NCBI RefSeq assembly: GCF_000149955.1
Contig: NC_030994.1
Span: forward strand, 2,406,524 to 2,470,523
Origin: Fusarium oxysporum f. sp. lycopersici 4287
Taxonomy: Eukaryota > Ascomycota > Sordariomycetes > Hypocreales > Nectriaceae
Reading direction: 5' to 3'
Length of the DNA stretch: 64,000 bases
Shown here: positions 21,017 through 33,133 of the stretch, one piece after another
Layout of the letters: each line of letters begins with the position of its first letter
How positions within the stretch are numbered: the first letter of the stretch is position 1
Translations under genes and position numbers: made by a program
Notes under the pieces: model-generated
Databases searched by the model: none
What the model was told of the DNA's origin: nothing
The model's input: the letters and a program-made list of their open reading frames with translations, nothing else

Positions 21017-24000
21017 CTACGTCTCCGTAATATTACTCATGGATTGCAACATCTGAAGATCGGACGGGATCTGCCATCCATGGGACACAGCCGCTCGTCG
21101 GTACGCATCCACAGCCTCGAACATACTGTAGTCCATGTTCCCCGAACTTCTATTACCGCGATAACCATGGACTCTTTCGAGACGAGCTGGAGGGTCCCTT
21201 TCGCAGAGATTCATTCTGACTTCAAGGAACACCTTTTCCAGTGAAAGAGCCGGGGACCAACCTGAGTTTGTGAGCAGCTCTGAGCATATAGCGCCGCCAA
21301 TTGTGACATGACCTCCACCTCCTTGAGCAAAAGGTAGAAAGCGAGGTCGTATCACACGAACGAAAGGCGGCGAGATTGGAAAAGAAGCACCAAATCGAAG
21401 CTCGAGCACGATACTCGAGCATCCATGGCTGGCCATGTCTTTGGCAAGTAGTAGGTCCGAGTCGAAACTGTGAAGCTCGACGAACCAATGGAAGAGGTTA
21501 TCCAGCTTGTCAAAGTCGATGTACCATCCCAGCGTGGCCAGGTTGGTTTTGGACTGGGTCCTTTGTAGGTCTTTGATCTGGCTGTTGAGTGCGCGTAGAG
21601 CAGCTGGTGATGATGATGCCCACGTAGGTTCGGCAAGTTTAGGCAGAGAATCAATATCAAGCTGACCTGGTTGAAATGGTGTTACATCGTCAGGTCCTTG
21701 TTGTGTTTCACCCAGACCCGAGTCTGTAGACGTCCGCCGTCTTTTTCGTGTTCCTACGAACTGGAGGTCATCACCTTCGTCATCCGAGGCTAGTAGAACA
21801 TCGATATCGTCCCTTGTTTCAGGGCTTTCCAAAGAGCTTGAATCGTTGAGATTAGGGCTTCCGTTTGAATCCGAATCATCGAGAACGATAGGATGGTCTA
21901 TGGATGAACCCGTGCCATTCTGCTGGCCTTGCCCGAATGCACGTCGACGAGACTTTGGTATGGCTGATAGAGGGATATGAATTCGTTGCTGCCGTCCATA
22001 AGTTAATTGGTAAGCAGGGTCTTGTTCGATATAATCCTCATCCTGCACCCTATCAGGAAATAATCCTTCAGAGGATAGGGGGACTGCGGATTCTGGTTGA
22101 AGTGCTTGGACTTCAAGAAAGAGATAGCGGCATTGTATCCAATCGATCCTGTTGACGACAAAAAATGGATCCGTCGACACAAATTGAGATGGATTATTGA
22201 CGATCTCACACATGCTGATGGCACTCGCGACCTTCAATGCTGAGCTTGGCCATCCTTTCAGCGTATCACGGTTGGAATATCCGCGACTAGTCTCGAAGTT
22301 TCTTGCCAAATAAACGCCGTTGCCATAGGCACGCCCATGAAGCGTGTTCGAAAAGTCAAGGCCGGTTCGAATGATACTATGCCAGTTGGAAAGAGGGCTT
22401 CCATGCCACGCGAAAAGTGTTTGGTAGCTTCTACCGATTCGAGATCTCGGTATTTTCTGCAGCTCATTGAAAAAAATGAGCTCCTTTTCAGGAGAGCCCT
22501 GTGCAAAACGAAACTGCACCCAGTGGTTGTTCATGCCGCCAACAAGGCTGCCGTTCTGTGTTTGTTCCTCTGTTGCAGATGCCCCAGGAACTGGGCTATC
22601 CTGTACAATATGTGACCTATTCGAGGAAACGATCCAGTTCAGCAGACGGAGTGTTGATCCTTCCATTCCTCTCCAGGAAGATAGCCGGCGCCCGGGTACC
22701 TCTTTTAGGTATTGTCTCATTGTTTGCACAGGTGGGATGCAACTGGTCATGAAGTTGAGTGCTTCATCACGGACATTATCCTCGAGTTCGTCGATGTCTT
22801 GTCCATACTTGTAAATCAATACTTTTACACCACCTGGGGTAGGTTGGGTAACCTGATTCACAGAATTCTCTGGTGTTTCCTGTCCTATATTGTCAAGACT
22901 CGTGAACGTATGCATGACCTTGAACGTAAAGTCGGTATCGATGCAAGATTCGACACAGCAGATATGTTTCTCGCGATCTACATACTTTATTAGCCTTCTT
23001 GTCCAAGCCGATACTTGACACGGTTTTGCATGCTTCAGGTTTCACTTACATGTTCTCATGACTGGTGTCAGGGAATCCAGCGTGTTGGCTCCAGGGACGA
23101 AAAGCAGTAACCAATGGCCCGCCTTGATAGTTCTGCATGTAGTAAGGTCTTTGGATTCAAACCTCAACACGCCAGTTTTGAAGTAAGCATCAGCGTTGAC
23201 CGGGGTAGATGCGCTCGCTGTGAACGCTAACGAGGGACATTTGAGACCTAGTCCTCTGGGAAACTCGCGGAGACGGGAACGGGTGACAGCAGCATAGAAG
23301 AAGCTCACAAGAAGGTCGACCACGTATGGATTGTTGATAATCTCGTGTTCGATGCTCTGGCCGAAACCAAGGGACAAATACTGGTAGAGACAAAGCTCAT
23401 TCTCACAAACGAAAGGTTTTACGGCCTCAAACCCTCCTTTTGCTCTTCGATGGCAAACCAGACAGTACTTGGTGCATTTAATCAATCTCTGGAGGCCAAA
23501 TTGCATCGCAATGAGAACAATGTTAATCTCGTCTGCATTCCTCGATAGGTAGTCATGCCGAAGGAACTCAGGCTCGAAGCAATCATCAGATGAGTCTCGG
23601 TCCTGACAGACAATCATATCTTGAGCGTGATCTGACATGTCTCTAGAATGGCGACGTAGGCTCAAATTGTATTCCAGTTCTCGTGCTTCATCCCATGATA
23701 TCCCTTCTGATCGGCGCAGCCGTAAAAGGGTTGGAAATAAACGGTTGAGAAGTGCGTCGAGTGACAACGACATATAGAGGGGAATAAAGGAACCCGTGCT
23801 CTCTTCGTCTCTGTTTATTGGCATTGCTGGATCGTCCACTCCTGCAAACATCTGCCTCATGGATTTATAACTTGGCCGCGGACTGCTGCATTTGCCGACT
23901 CTGAAGTGCATTCGGGTTTGGTCGGGAGGAAGATGCTGGAAGTCCAACACATGAGGATAAGTTGATGGTAGCTTGCAAAGCATGACAATGTATTCGATCG

Positions 24001-24688
24001 GCCCAATACCCCAAGCTTCCAAGGCTTCTTCTGGGATCCCAAGCTTGCATACTCGAATAGAGAGCGAGAAGAGGCCGAAAGACGACTGTCGTATTTCTTC
24101 AGGCGGGATGGAGATGCAGAACCCCTTTTGTTTGGCTTCTCGCAAGTGACGCTTCAGACGTGCCATTGATTCTGGATCATCGGCTTCAGTGGAATTCTCT
24201 GAGGCAAATTCGCCAGGTAGTAACGGGTCAATGTCTATCTCATCGAACTCGGTTTCAAAGAAGGAGTCTTCGTCATCGGAGAGTAGATCAACATCTGATT
24301 CTTCGCCGTAATAGGGCGGTTTTTGTGAAGTTGACTGATTGGGAGTGCTCAGCTTTGTAGCTAACATGCTAGAAATCAATGTGACGGCATCCGCGATAGT
24401 AGTGCCATCGGTCAAGCTAGAGGTCTCTTCCAGCCACTTCTCTAGGTCTGTTGGTGTTTCTGAGGAAGTGAAGATCATAAAGCCCGGGTGGTTTGGGTAC
24501 GAGTCTGCATCTTTTGATAGTGCTTGAACATCGATGGGGGGTAGTTCGGCTTCGTGTTCTGCTTCAGGCGTATAAGTGAAAGCGATCTCTCCATCAGAAT
24601 CGCCCTTGCGCAGATTTGATACATTAGAGAAGCTAGCAAGAGCTTCTATCGCGACCCTGAGGTCGAGACTGAATTGCCTGAGACCCAT
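21017..24688 (-). CDS. PARP catalytic domain fused to a UBE2Q-type ubiquitin-conjugating domain
   Basis: Two exons, 24688-23050 and 22977-21017; the GTAAGT donor and TAG acceptor join in phase to give 1199 residues. Without this join the two halves look like separate genes. Residues 1-400 are acidic and contain an RWD/E2-like segment. A Cys cluster at about 405-433 (CTKYCLVCHRR, then CENELCLYQY) resembles the one in PARP6/PARP8. The ADP-ribosyltransferase domain follows, with AWHGSPLSNWHSI (His ~738) and GNGVYLARN (Tyr ~769). An acidic linker leads to a UBE2Q-like E2 domain with GGAICSELLTNSGWS, the probable thioester Cys near 1111. It could join mono-ADP-ribosylation to ubiquitin transfer, in the nucleus or cytosol. 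Similar PARP-UBC fusions are known in filamentous ascomycetes. Architecture is solid; substrates unknown. Confidence 0.9.
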
Positions 24689-26228
24689 GGCCCCTCTCTA
24701 TTGTTGTTGAAGGGGGGGAGATGGGAAGATGAAGAGGGAAGATTCGGAAATTTTGGGGAATAGAACAGTTGACCTTGTGCCGAAATTTGGCAGGTTCTGG
24801 CAAAGTTTGTTTATTGAATGTTCCAGTCATAGCTGACTGTGATTGAAAGTCTGTGTCACGCAAGTACCTCAACTCGAGAGCGTGAAAGAGAAATGGTAAT
24901 AGGGCTGTTGCTGCCTGCCACTGTCACTGCCACCTTAGTCATTCAAAGACTCTAAAGGGATAGGGCCAATGAAAGAAAGGCCATTCTGCTGCTCAAAGGA
25001 TTGGCCACATCATAAGTTAGTAGTGATACGAAGAGCGTTTGTTGGATAAATTTACTTAATTTTATTCCCGTCTTTATATGAACGCTCACATCGTTTGATA
25101 CTGGAGGATGATATTAATATCCATTGATCAATTATATGGACCTGGGCCTAGTTTAGACAGGTAGCTAAGAATCCCCCCTGCTCAGCCCTACCAATGACGT
25201 CTGGAGAAACGGACATTTATGGCAATGGCTTTGAACTATGTTGGCAGATAAGAGGTACTCACAAAGGATCATAGCTTGGAGACTGTGATAATATCACACA
25301 ATTCTGCTTGAATTTATGTGAGTAAGGCGAACTCGCATTTGCAAGAAGTGTCTCTCGGCCATTTCACTTTGTTACTTCACGTTCGCCTTTCTTTGATCCT
25401 TGACTTACGAGAGTGGAGAGCTAAAGCTTTGGTGGGTCCGACTAGAACCCACTCCAGCTTGATCAAGCTCTTCGAACAAAAGGCAGGGATAGAGGTAGGT
25501 ACCTTGAGGATTCAACCTCGACAAAGACAACAAGAGTCCCTAACAGTCTAACGACGATAGGCTGTAAGGCATTTTTGCTTACAAAGAAGTAAGGGTTAAG
25601 AATAGTTGGAGTTCTATTCCAGGAGTATTCTTTCACCGAAATACCTGTATCCACTCAAGCTCCAGGTCTTGGTTTAGGTGACGACCTTTGGTGGATGACT
25701 TTGGTAACTTTGGTGACTTTGTCTCCAAGTGAATGGTTATACAATCTTGAACAAGTACACAAATCTACGGAAATGTATCTATGCAGATCGATTGGCAATC
25801 AAATCTTGACGCCTTCGCTAATCCATTGGTACTATTGATTAGACTGTGCCATGTCTTATCGCGTGATTCTCGCTCGTCTCACCTATGGACCCTTGCCAAC
25901 CCCTGCCACAAAGGGATCACACCTCAGTACCTTAGTAGCTGGGATGGGCTGCTGCCTCTGTCAGCAATTCTCGTATTTGACCTCCTCTTCCCCTCCCTCA
26001 TTTGCGACAACAAACAACTCTACTCTACTTCATCCTCTACACAGTCGCATGTGCATGTTGTGTCCTCTCGCTTCCTATAGTATCATCGAAATGCTTCTTT
26101 GACCTTGAGAATTGGCGCGTCTCGACCAATTCAAGTTCGCTGCCCTTCGTTTCATCGTACATCAACAGCAAACGCATCCTACCAGATTCATCCGTGATAA
26201 CCGGCTGTCTCATTTTCCAATTGACCCA
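24689..26228. other. Divergent intergenic region
   Basis: Separates the start of the PARP-E2 gene (minus) from the start of the membrane protein gene (plus), so it must hold both promoters. Near 25690-25722 short repeats of TGGTGACTTTGGT-like sequence occur (GACGACCTTTGGTGGATGAC, then CTTTGGTAACTTTGGTGAC). No coding sequence recognised. Confidence 0.55.
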
Positions 26229-28199
26229 ATGGCGATAAACATCTTTTACGGCAGACAACGCCGCTTCGTGTCTCGTCGTTTGACCTATCTCGTTCTCGTT
26301 CTCATTGTCTTCGCCTATTCAACCTTGACCCTACTGTCTCCAAATGCCGCCCAAACCGATGTTGCCGAAGATGCCGCAAAAGCAGACGCTTCTAGCAAGA
26401 TCAAGACTTCTGTCGATGGCATCCGTCACTCGCTCAAGAAAGGCGTGACAGAGCTGAATCCGTTTCGTGGCCCTGCCCATCCACCACCGACTCGAGCACA
26501 AGATTCATACCAAGGTACTTCTTGGTGGGCTGATTGGAACTGGTTATCTGTGCCATTCTCCAGCTCGCTTACCCTTGACGAGGATAGAGCACTGCTTCCC
26601 CCGCTCCAGGATCGCCCATTCATTTATTGCTACTACGATGCAACGGCTAAGAAATCGAGGGAAGAAAAAGATGCCGACAGCGATCTTCTTCTAACGTGGC
26701 GTCGCGCTTGGTGGGCTCAAGGTTTCCGACCAACCATTTTGGGATCGTCTGAGGCGACTGGAAATCCGATGTACCAGGAACTTCAACGGCTTGAGGTTCA
26801 GCCCGAACTAAAAGCCGACCTCATGAGATGGCTCGCTTGGCAATCTATGGGAACTGGCATGCTTGTGGATTATACACTGCTTCCAATTGCGCACACTGAG
26901 GATCCTCTCTTGGTTTTCCTCCGAAGGGGAGCATATCCTGCCATGACCAGGTGGAAAGGTCTCGAAAGTGCACTATTTGTAGGTCCCAAGGAAGAAGTCA
27001 CAAAGACGATCCGGAAAGTGATGGACTCGCCCACACTGAAAGCTGCTAAAAGTGTTATTGATGCATCAACAAAGAATGACTTCAAGGTCGACAAAGCACA
27101 AACTGCACTGGTGCATTATAGCCCAGAGATCATCAAAAAGCAATACCCCAAGGTCCATGACAGTGTCACTAATGGAAGGGCAAGAGGATTAGGAGCTCTC
27201 AATCGGCTTATCAACGCCCATCTTCACGCTGTATGGCAGAGTAGCTTCCCCGAGGGTATCGAGGTCCTCAAGCCCTTTCCTGAGCACACTACCGAAATGG
27301 TCACCCCGGCCTTGAAGCTTGCCGACTCCCTAGCCTTCTGCCCAGACAACCCCATCCCGTCATCATGCCCTCCTGGCATTTCAAGCTGCGCACACTGTGC
27401 CGCTGGCACCACATCTATGAAGGTCACTACTCCTGAGCAGTATCAGAATACGAGCGGTGCGTTTGCAATTGGGACAGTCCCTCATCCTTGGACACTTGCG
27501 ACTTTGACAAGCTTCAAGGAGAGGGTGGACGTTAGTTGGATCCGAAAAGAGGCACCTCGAGACCCTTGGCTTGAGACTATCACAAAAGGACTCTTGGGCT
27601 CCAAGGTCTCCAGCAATTCCCGAATCATGCACTTCAAACAGGCTGTGGCCGATGAACACGCCCCGACTCATGCACTGTGGCTGTCGGCTGAAGCTGATAT
27701 TCCCCCAGATCTGGAGTGGTACTTTGGATTCCGCATTCCCAAGGGCTTGGGAGAGACATATATGGCTATGAGCGGCAAAATCGAGCAAGGGCCCATGCCA
27801 GGAAAGGTCAAGGCTGATAAACCAGCAAAGGCGGAGCGTGCCGCGAAGGCTGATGGCGACACAAGGCCTGAAAAGCCTCAACCTCGACCAGAGGATACGC
27901 CGAAGGTGAAAGAGCTCACACCAAAAGAAATGCAGGCCAAAGAAAAGGCCCTTCTGGAGCATGCCAAGAAGATTGTTGCCTTCAAGAAATCGACCGTTGA
28001 CACTCGACTACGGGCATCGCTCGAAGCTTGGAACTTGGCAGACACAGAAGCCTGGAAGTTCGCGCGCGCTTTCCTTGCACGTCGCAGCATGGAACGGATT
28101 GAGTGGGAGAAGCAAGAATCCAAGTATAGCGGCGGTGCTGGCTCTGAAAAGGGACGTAATGCTTGGAGTCGTTGGAAGGATTCGAAAGAGCGAGAGTAA
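26229..28199 (+). CDS. Type II membrane protein, distant sugar-transferase-like (Golgi?)
   Basis: Single exon, 656 residues from the first in-frame ATG. A short basic tail (RQRRFVSRR) precedes one membrane segment at about residues 18-37, the layout of a Golgi type II signal anchor. The lumenal part begins with a stem region and then FIYCYYDA, WRRAWWAQGFRPTIL and LKADLMRWLAWQSMGTGM. That last block resembles the GT32/OCH1-type motif in which K.DLLRY..LY..GG is followed by YxDxD; here the DXD position reads VDYTLL. Pro/Cys-rich CPPGISSCAHCAAG follows, then a Lys/Ala-rich helical tail. It may be an inactive or divergent glycosyltransferase; I do not recognise a named ortholog. Transcribed toward the SET gene. 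Confidence 0.82.
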   Translation: MAINIFYGRQRRFVSRRLTYLVLVLIVFAYSTLTLLSPNAAQTDVAEDAAKADASSKIKTSVDGIRHSLKKGVTELNPFRGPAHPPPTRAQDSYQGTSWWADWNWLSVPFSSSLTLDEDRALLPPLQDRPFIYCYYDATAKKSREEKDADSDLLLTWRRAWWAQGFRPTILGSSEATGNPMYQELQRLEVQPELKADLMRWLAWQSMGTGMLVDYTLLPIAHTEDPLLVFLRRGAYPAMTRWKGLESALFVGPKEEVTKTIRKVMDSPTLKAAKSVIDASTKNDFKVDKAQTALVHYSPEIIKKQYPKVHDSVTNGRARGLGALNRLINAHLHAVWQSSFPEGIEVLKPFPEHTTEMVTPALKLADSLAFCPDNPIPSSCPPGISSCAHCAAGTTSMKVTTPEQYQNTSGAFAIGTVPHPWTLATLTSFKERVDVSWIRKEAPRDPWLETITKGLLGSKVSSNSRIMHFKQAVADEHAPTHALWLSAEADIPPDLEWYFGFRIPKGLGETYMAMSGKIEQGPMPGKVKADKPAKAERAAKADGDTRPEKPQPRPEDTPKVKELTPKEMQAKEKALLEHAKKIVAFKKSTVDTRLRASLEAWNLADTEAWKFARAFLARRSMERIEWEKQESKYSGGAGSEKGRNAWSRWKDSKERE

Positions 28200-28574
28200 A
28201 GGATGGCCATCCTCGCGATTCGACACCACACAACTTCTCGACAACATTTTTGGTTTGCGGCGACTGGTCCTGGGCGTTTTTGGGCGTATATATAATGGGA
28301 TTATGATAATGACAATTGAGCAGTGGTGTCTTGATGGGATACTGAGAAGGGAGGCTTGTCGTTTGACTGGAGTGGAGATGACCAGAGACTTCGGCAGATT
28401 AGGAGAGTCACTCATGAATTCAATAACGAAGCTTCCACCACCGCCGCGAAACGAGACTCAGCACGTCGATCATAAAACGAATGTGTTTGTGAACTAACTA
28501 CCTACATATCTGATACCGATGGGTTCTTCAACAGCAGCAACATCTTCCAGTCGCCGCCATCAAAGGCCTGGCCT
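28200..28574. other. Convergent intergenic region (3' UTRs)
   Basis: Short stretch between two convergent stop codons; no coding sequence beyond shadow frames. Confidence 0.6.
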
Positions 28575-29458
28575 CTAAGCGCGGACAGTATCACCACCCA
28601 TCTCACCGCTCAGCTCACGAGAGGTCGGGCCGCGATGCTCCAACACAGCTGCCTTTCCAAGAGTTCCGTTGGTGTACTTGGAAGGAAAAGTACCATTTCC
28701 GTTCTGAGCGTGCGCGTTGCTCGTGTAAGAACGAAGAGCAAGACGAGCCGATTCAAGGACCTTCTCGGCGTGGACAACGGCGTCGCGGAGGGCGTTGGCA
28801 GTGGGATCCTCGGAGCGGGCGAGTTGCTCGGCGCGGAGCTGGATGATGTGACCGTTGAGCCAGATACCGTCGAGCTGGGCTTGGGTCATGTCGCGCGCAC
28901 CAGAGATGCGGCCGCGGCAAGAAGGGGTGCCGCAGAGGCAGTCGAAGGGCTGGGCCATGTGCCATTCGGTGGAGGGATAGAAGAACTAGACGTCTCATGA
29001 GCTATTGGGCATGAGATTTGAGGGGTGAGAATAACGCACTGTAAGCTCATCGCCAACCTTGAGACCCTTGGGTCCAACGAGAATGTTCAAGTTTCCTACA
29101 TCAAAGAGCTATACCCTCGCGTTAATCAAATTGTCCCTTTCTGAAGGACGGGGGCATTTCAACATCTGGGGCTTCTCCTTCAAGTAGGTCAACTAACGAG
29201 AGTAGGTTCGCAAGAATGGTTAATGTACAGCAAGTCACTGTTCAAGTTGAGATGAGTGTCGCGGCCGGTCTGAACGGTAGCGTAGGTCGGGTCGCTGGCG
29301 GGCGTGCAGGGAGGGAAATCGAACTTCGCAAAGACAGCAAACGGTGGGAGGGAAACGCGCGAGATGCTCTTGGTGGTGAATTCCTCGGGGTTCACGATGA
29401 CGACTTCTTGGATGTCGGGGTGAGAGGGCTGGTGCCAGTGGGGAGTGAGAGGAGCCAT
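28575..29458 (-). CDS. Compact SET and post-SET domain protein
   Basis: Three exons: 29458-29198, 29108-29040 and 28985-28575, 246 residues; all junctions restore the family sequence. SET domains transfer methyl from S-adenosylmethionine to protein lysines. The core motif YINHSCEPT (residues ~77-86) is the conserved NHSC signature. It is followed by NILVGPKGLKVGDELTFFY, in which the final Tyr is the expected catalytic-channel residue, and by the zinc-binding post-SET CLCGTPSCRG (CxCx4C). The usual N-terminal half of SET is short, so this is a minimal form common in filamentous fungi. The C-terminal ~90 residues are helical and then disordered. The target is unknown; histone and non-histone substrates are both possible. 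The donors are GTTAGT and GTGCGT, weaker than the GTAAGT norm. Confidence 0.85.
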
Positions 29459-32400
29459 TGTTGATGGTTTGGTAGCGGGTGAGGCTTGAATATGAGTTCG
29501 ATCTCTGAAGGTAGGAGTTAGAATGAGAATTGAAGGATATTTTTGACAGGACTTACAATCGAAGTTATATGATGTCGTTGTAGGACGGTGTTAGAGATCG
29601 GCAGCGTTGGTGAGACCTCGGTCTAAGTGGAGCTATAGCTTCTGAAAGATGAATTTCGATCAATTGAATACAAAGGTACAAACGAGAACGAGAACACGAG
29701 GAAATACAAGCATTCTTATTTAGTTTCTCAATAATCTGCCCACAGCTAATACGCCCGCATACGTACAGTAGCTCGTGTTGGCGAATTGCTTAGCTTGGAG
29801 CCTCCGCAGTACCGAAGCAATTCATATGCCTAGACCCTGTTTGACCCGCCCCGCGAAGACATAGGTACGCATACCTCAAGTTGGTTGGTCTCTGGATATT
29901 TCACGCTTGTGTCTTGGTAGTGGCGGGGTAAAGTGATGGGGCCGAGGAGGACTAAGATCCGGAGTACCGGCAGCATCTTGTTTCATTCTTTGTCTATACC
30001 TAGAGCTGTAACTATAGCGAAGGCACCTTATATCCCGGAAAGTTATTATCCGCTGGTACCGCCAACATGGCATGAGATAGTCTGTAGCATGAGACCTTGG
30101 CCAGGGGTGACCTATCAGCAATGAATGTGTCACAGAATTAGTGACGTGACAAGAGCAGGAATGAATCTAGACCCAGGGGATTGGCTGTTCCTGGCCCGTG
30201 GGGTTGAAGCTACTTTGCAATGGTGGGATATTGGTGTGGAGGGGTACATTGGCTGACAATCACAAGATGGAGGGGTAACACAGCAGCTCATGATAGGTAA
30301 TAGGATAAAATATGCTTATCATGAGGAATGCGTAATAGGTAATTGAGTCTATATTAATCGGTGTCAATAGTCTTGGGCATCTTGCCCATAAGACAAAGGA
30401 ATATATCTTGTGGACCATCTCTCTATAGCTCGGCATGACAGCTGACATTGCATGAGGTCTCATGAGCCGTGGTCATGGCTGCGGCGGGCCGAAGAGGTGG
30501 GCCGGCATCTCCGTCCTTTAAGCCGAGGTACGCCTCATCTCATCTTCCCATGAGGTGTTTCACAACAGTAATACAACTCTGGTATTATCGAGGCATGTAA
30601 TCAATAAACCCGCAAATGTTAGTGGTGCATGTCTACTGAGAAAAGGACGCAATTGAGGCTTCATGCCCTACCTTGAAGTGCTGCGTCGGCCAGGTTTTTT
30701 ATTGAAGGGACAAAGGCATACGCCAAGTTCATAGGCATCAACGGTCAAACAATCATAGAAAGAATCAGCTTCGAGAAATAATGAAGTTCTGTCATCATTT
30801 GGTGAGTCCATGTGTGCAATTCATTAGCATTGAATGTCTATCCACCAAGCGCTACAGTCTCTAGGCCAGCGTTACTAAGGCTTCAGTGCAGGCGACAAGA
30901 ATAATTATGTTCCAACGACTAGGCCATTTTGTCACCAGATAAGTAGGGTTCTCTTCAATGCATTGATATCTTGAAACCAAACACTGGATCAACAGGGTCC
31001 AATACTGTGTTTTCTTTATTTTAATATCACTGTTTCTATTGTTTCTTTGAATTACATTATTGAGACAAACGCTCCCAAGTTACCCCTCACTTACACATAT
31101 TCAACTCTCCCTTTCACAATATCACAATAGTACCACTTTAAAACGAATACATTATAATTGAGTCTAGTAAACGAGAAGTCTGGGAGGAAATTATTGAGCA
31201 TCTTCCCACCAACTTCGAGACGGTTCTCCCTTCGGTGCGTGAACTCTTCTGCAAGTGTCCAGTGAATTACACCACCACCTTTGGTCCCGTGCAAGAGAGA
31301 ATGAAAGAGAGAGCAACACCAATATTCCAACATTTTATTGAGGTGGTTCGAAGAAGCCTCTCTAAAAGTAAGTTCTTTGCAATGATTGCAAAGTACACAT
31401 CCTTTAACAGTACTTTTGCTTCAACTTCTCCTTTTCAGGATGGTTGAGAGGCACTCCCTGATAACGACAACAGTTTCGCAGGACGAAGCCATTCACAGCT
31501 TCAAAAAAACGCATGCTTTAACTATTGTGAGTTTGACACTGAGTTATGATCGTGTTCATAGAAGCTCATCGCGGTCTCCAGTTCGCATTGTGCTTGAGTC
31601 CAGGCGTATCACAAGGCATGCACTAATACTCAAGTTTCAACAAATATGCCTAAATCGTCTCTTCCATCTCTCATCCATACAAATATTTCGCACGAAGAAC
31701 AATAGTGTGTCTTCAAACGCGGAGATCACTTAAGTGTTTGCAAGCCAGGGAGTGGGTGAAGGAGTTCTCGTGCAAACGCTAGTGCCCCCTGACTTATTGA
31801 TGTGTTGCATTGTATTGAGAGGAACCTGTTATTACAATTAAAGCAACCAGTCTTCTATCCATCACCTCAACTAAGTAAATGTGACATTAGGTTACCGATC
31901 GTGGTATCTGAAGTGTGTAGATGTCCCCCCTGCAGTCTCTCCTATGATCAGCTCGAGTTCTTCACAGTATGCTCTGTTTCTCCCCCAGGGATATCATCTC
32001 CTGGCACAAAGCAAAGCATTCTCAAAGGCCATTCAAGAGACTTTAAGCTTATACTGTGAGCTTTAATTCACTAATCCTCATCTCATCTTCGCCTTTGTGG
32101 CCATTTCCTTCCTCTCTACTCCCCCACCCTCGATGTGAGTATTCCCTTGGTATTATTTCCTTTTCAGAATAGCTTCGCGTCCTTTTACTCTTCTTTCTCT
32201 TTCATTTTCCCACCTCTTTATTATCCTCATTCAATTTTGGAGTAGTTATCGTGCTCTTGCCTTCGCTTCCACCTGAGTGTCAGGCGTGCTCGTTGACTCC
32301 TTTCCTTTCCTTCTCTCCTCACTCTTCTTTCCTGTGAATTTTCTAACCGTTCATTGTGAATAGATACCGCTCACCGAAAGAAAATACTGCGAGGTAACTT

Positions 32401-33133
32401 GATCGTGGCTTCTGTATCATTTCACTGTTGGGGTGCTCCTCTCCTCGGAGGGTGGAAGGGGGTCCTTCCCAAAACCAGTGACTTCCCTCTGCACCTACCT
32501 CCCTCACTTCGACCTGCCTACCAAGCCTTAACACTCTGATCTTTGAAACAATTACGATCATCAACCTTTCACTTCCATCATCCTCGTTCACTTCACCGAG
32601 TATTCGACCCTTGCCTTCGCTCACGACCACACGCTGTTGCTCTCATTGTCAGTCTTTGTCAGAAAACGTTCACTATCTGGCATTCACATCAAGACATTGT
32701 CATTCAAGTTGGACGCCTAGAAACAAAGGGCACTGTTCAGTTTGTATCATCTACTGTTTGCTTTTTAGCTGTCAGTACATATCAAGTAAGTTGGAGCTTC
32801 CTCCTTTTTCTACCCTTGTGTCGACCTTTTCGCTGCCGGTCCGTTTGCACTGGCGGGATAGCATTGCTTTTTGGGCTGCCCCAGAATCCAGTACACTGTA
32901 AAGTCTCCTAGCTACTGCACTTGGCGGATCACCCCTGGCTTCTCATCATGGTTGGTTCAGCCTTTTTATTTAATGACAATATCTTGGCTTGCTTGCTCCT
33001 GGTTCTCGTCAACAACTCTCCATTTTGATGCAGGGAGATTTGGCATTGGCTTCCCAAAGAAATACTTGAAATTTTGCTAACTGGGTTCTTTCATCGCAGC
33101 TGATTGCTGTCTTTTTACTGGGACCCTTCCAAG
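29459..33133. other. Long divergent intergenic region with leader of the 4E-T-like gene
   Basis: No coding region is supported in 3.7 kb. The right part (about 32.0-33.1 kb) is C/T-rich and reads as a 5' leader. Within it, a probable leader intron runs from 32786 (GTAAGT) to 33099 (CAG), with a GCTAAC branch point at about 33076. The remainder must contain promoters for the SET gene (minus) and the 4E-T-like gene (plus). Confidence 0.55.
32786..33099 (+). other. Probable 5' leader intron of the 4E-T-like gene
   Basis: GTAAGT donor at 32786, GCTAAC branch-like sequence about 20 bases before a CAG at 33097-33099, and a T-rich stretch in between. At 314 nt it is longer than the coding introns here, as leader introns often are. 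No transcript data, so inferred. Confidence 0.45.

Noticed and set aside
23042..24688. N-terminal half of PARP-E2 as a separate gene
   Set aside because: Its last codons run through a GTAAGT donor; splicing in phase joins it to the catalytic half.
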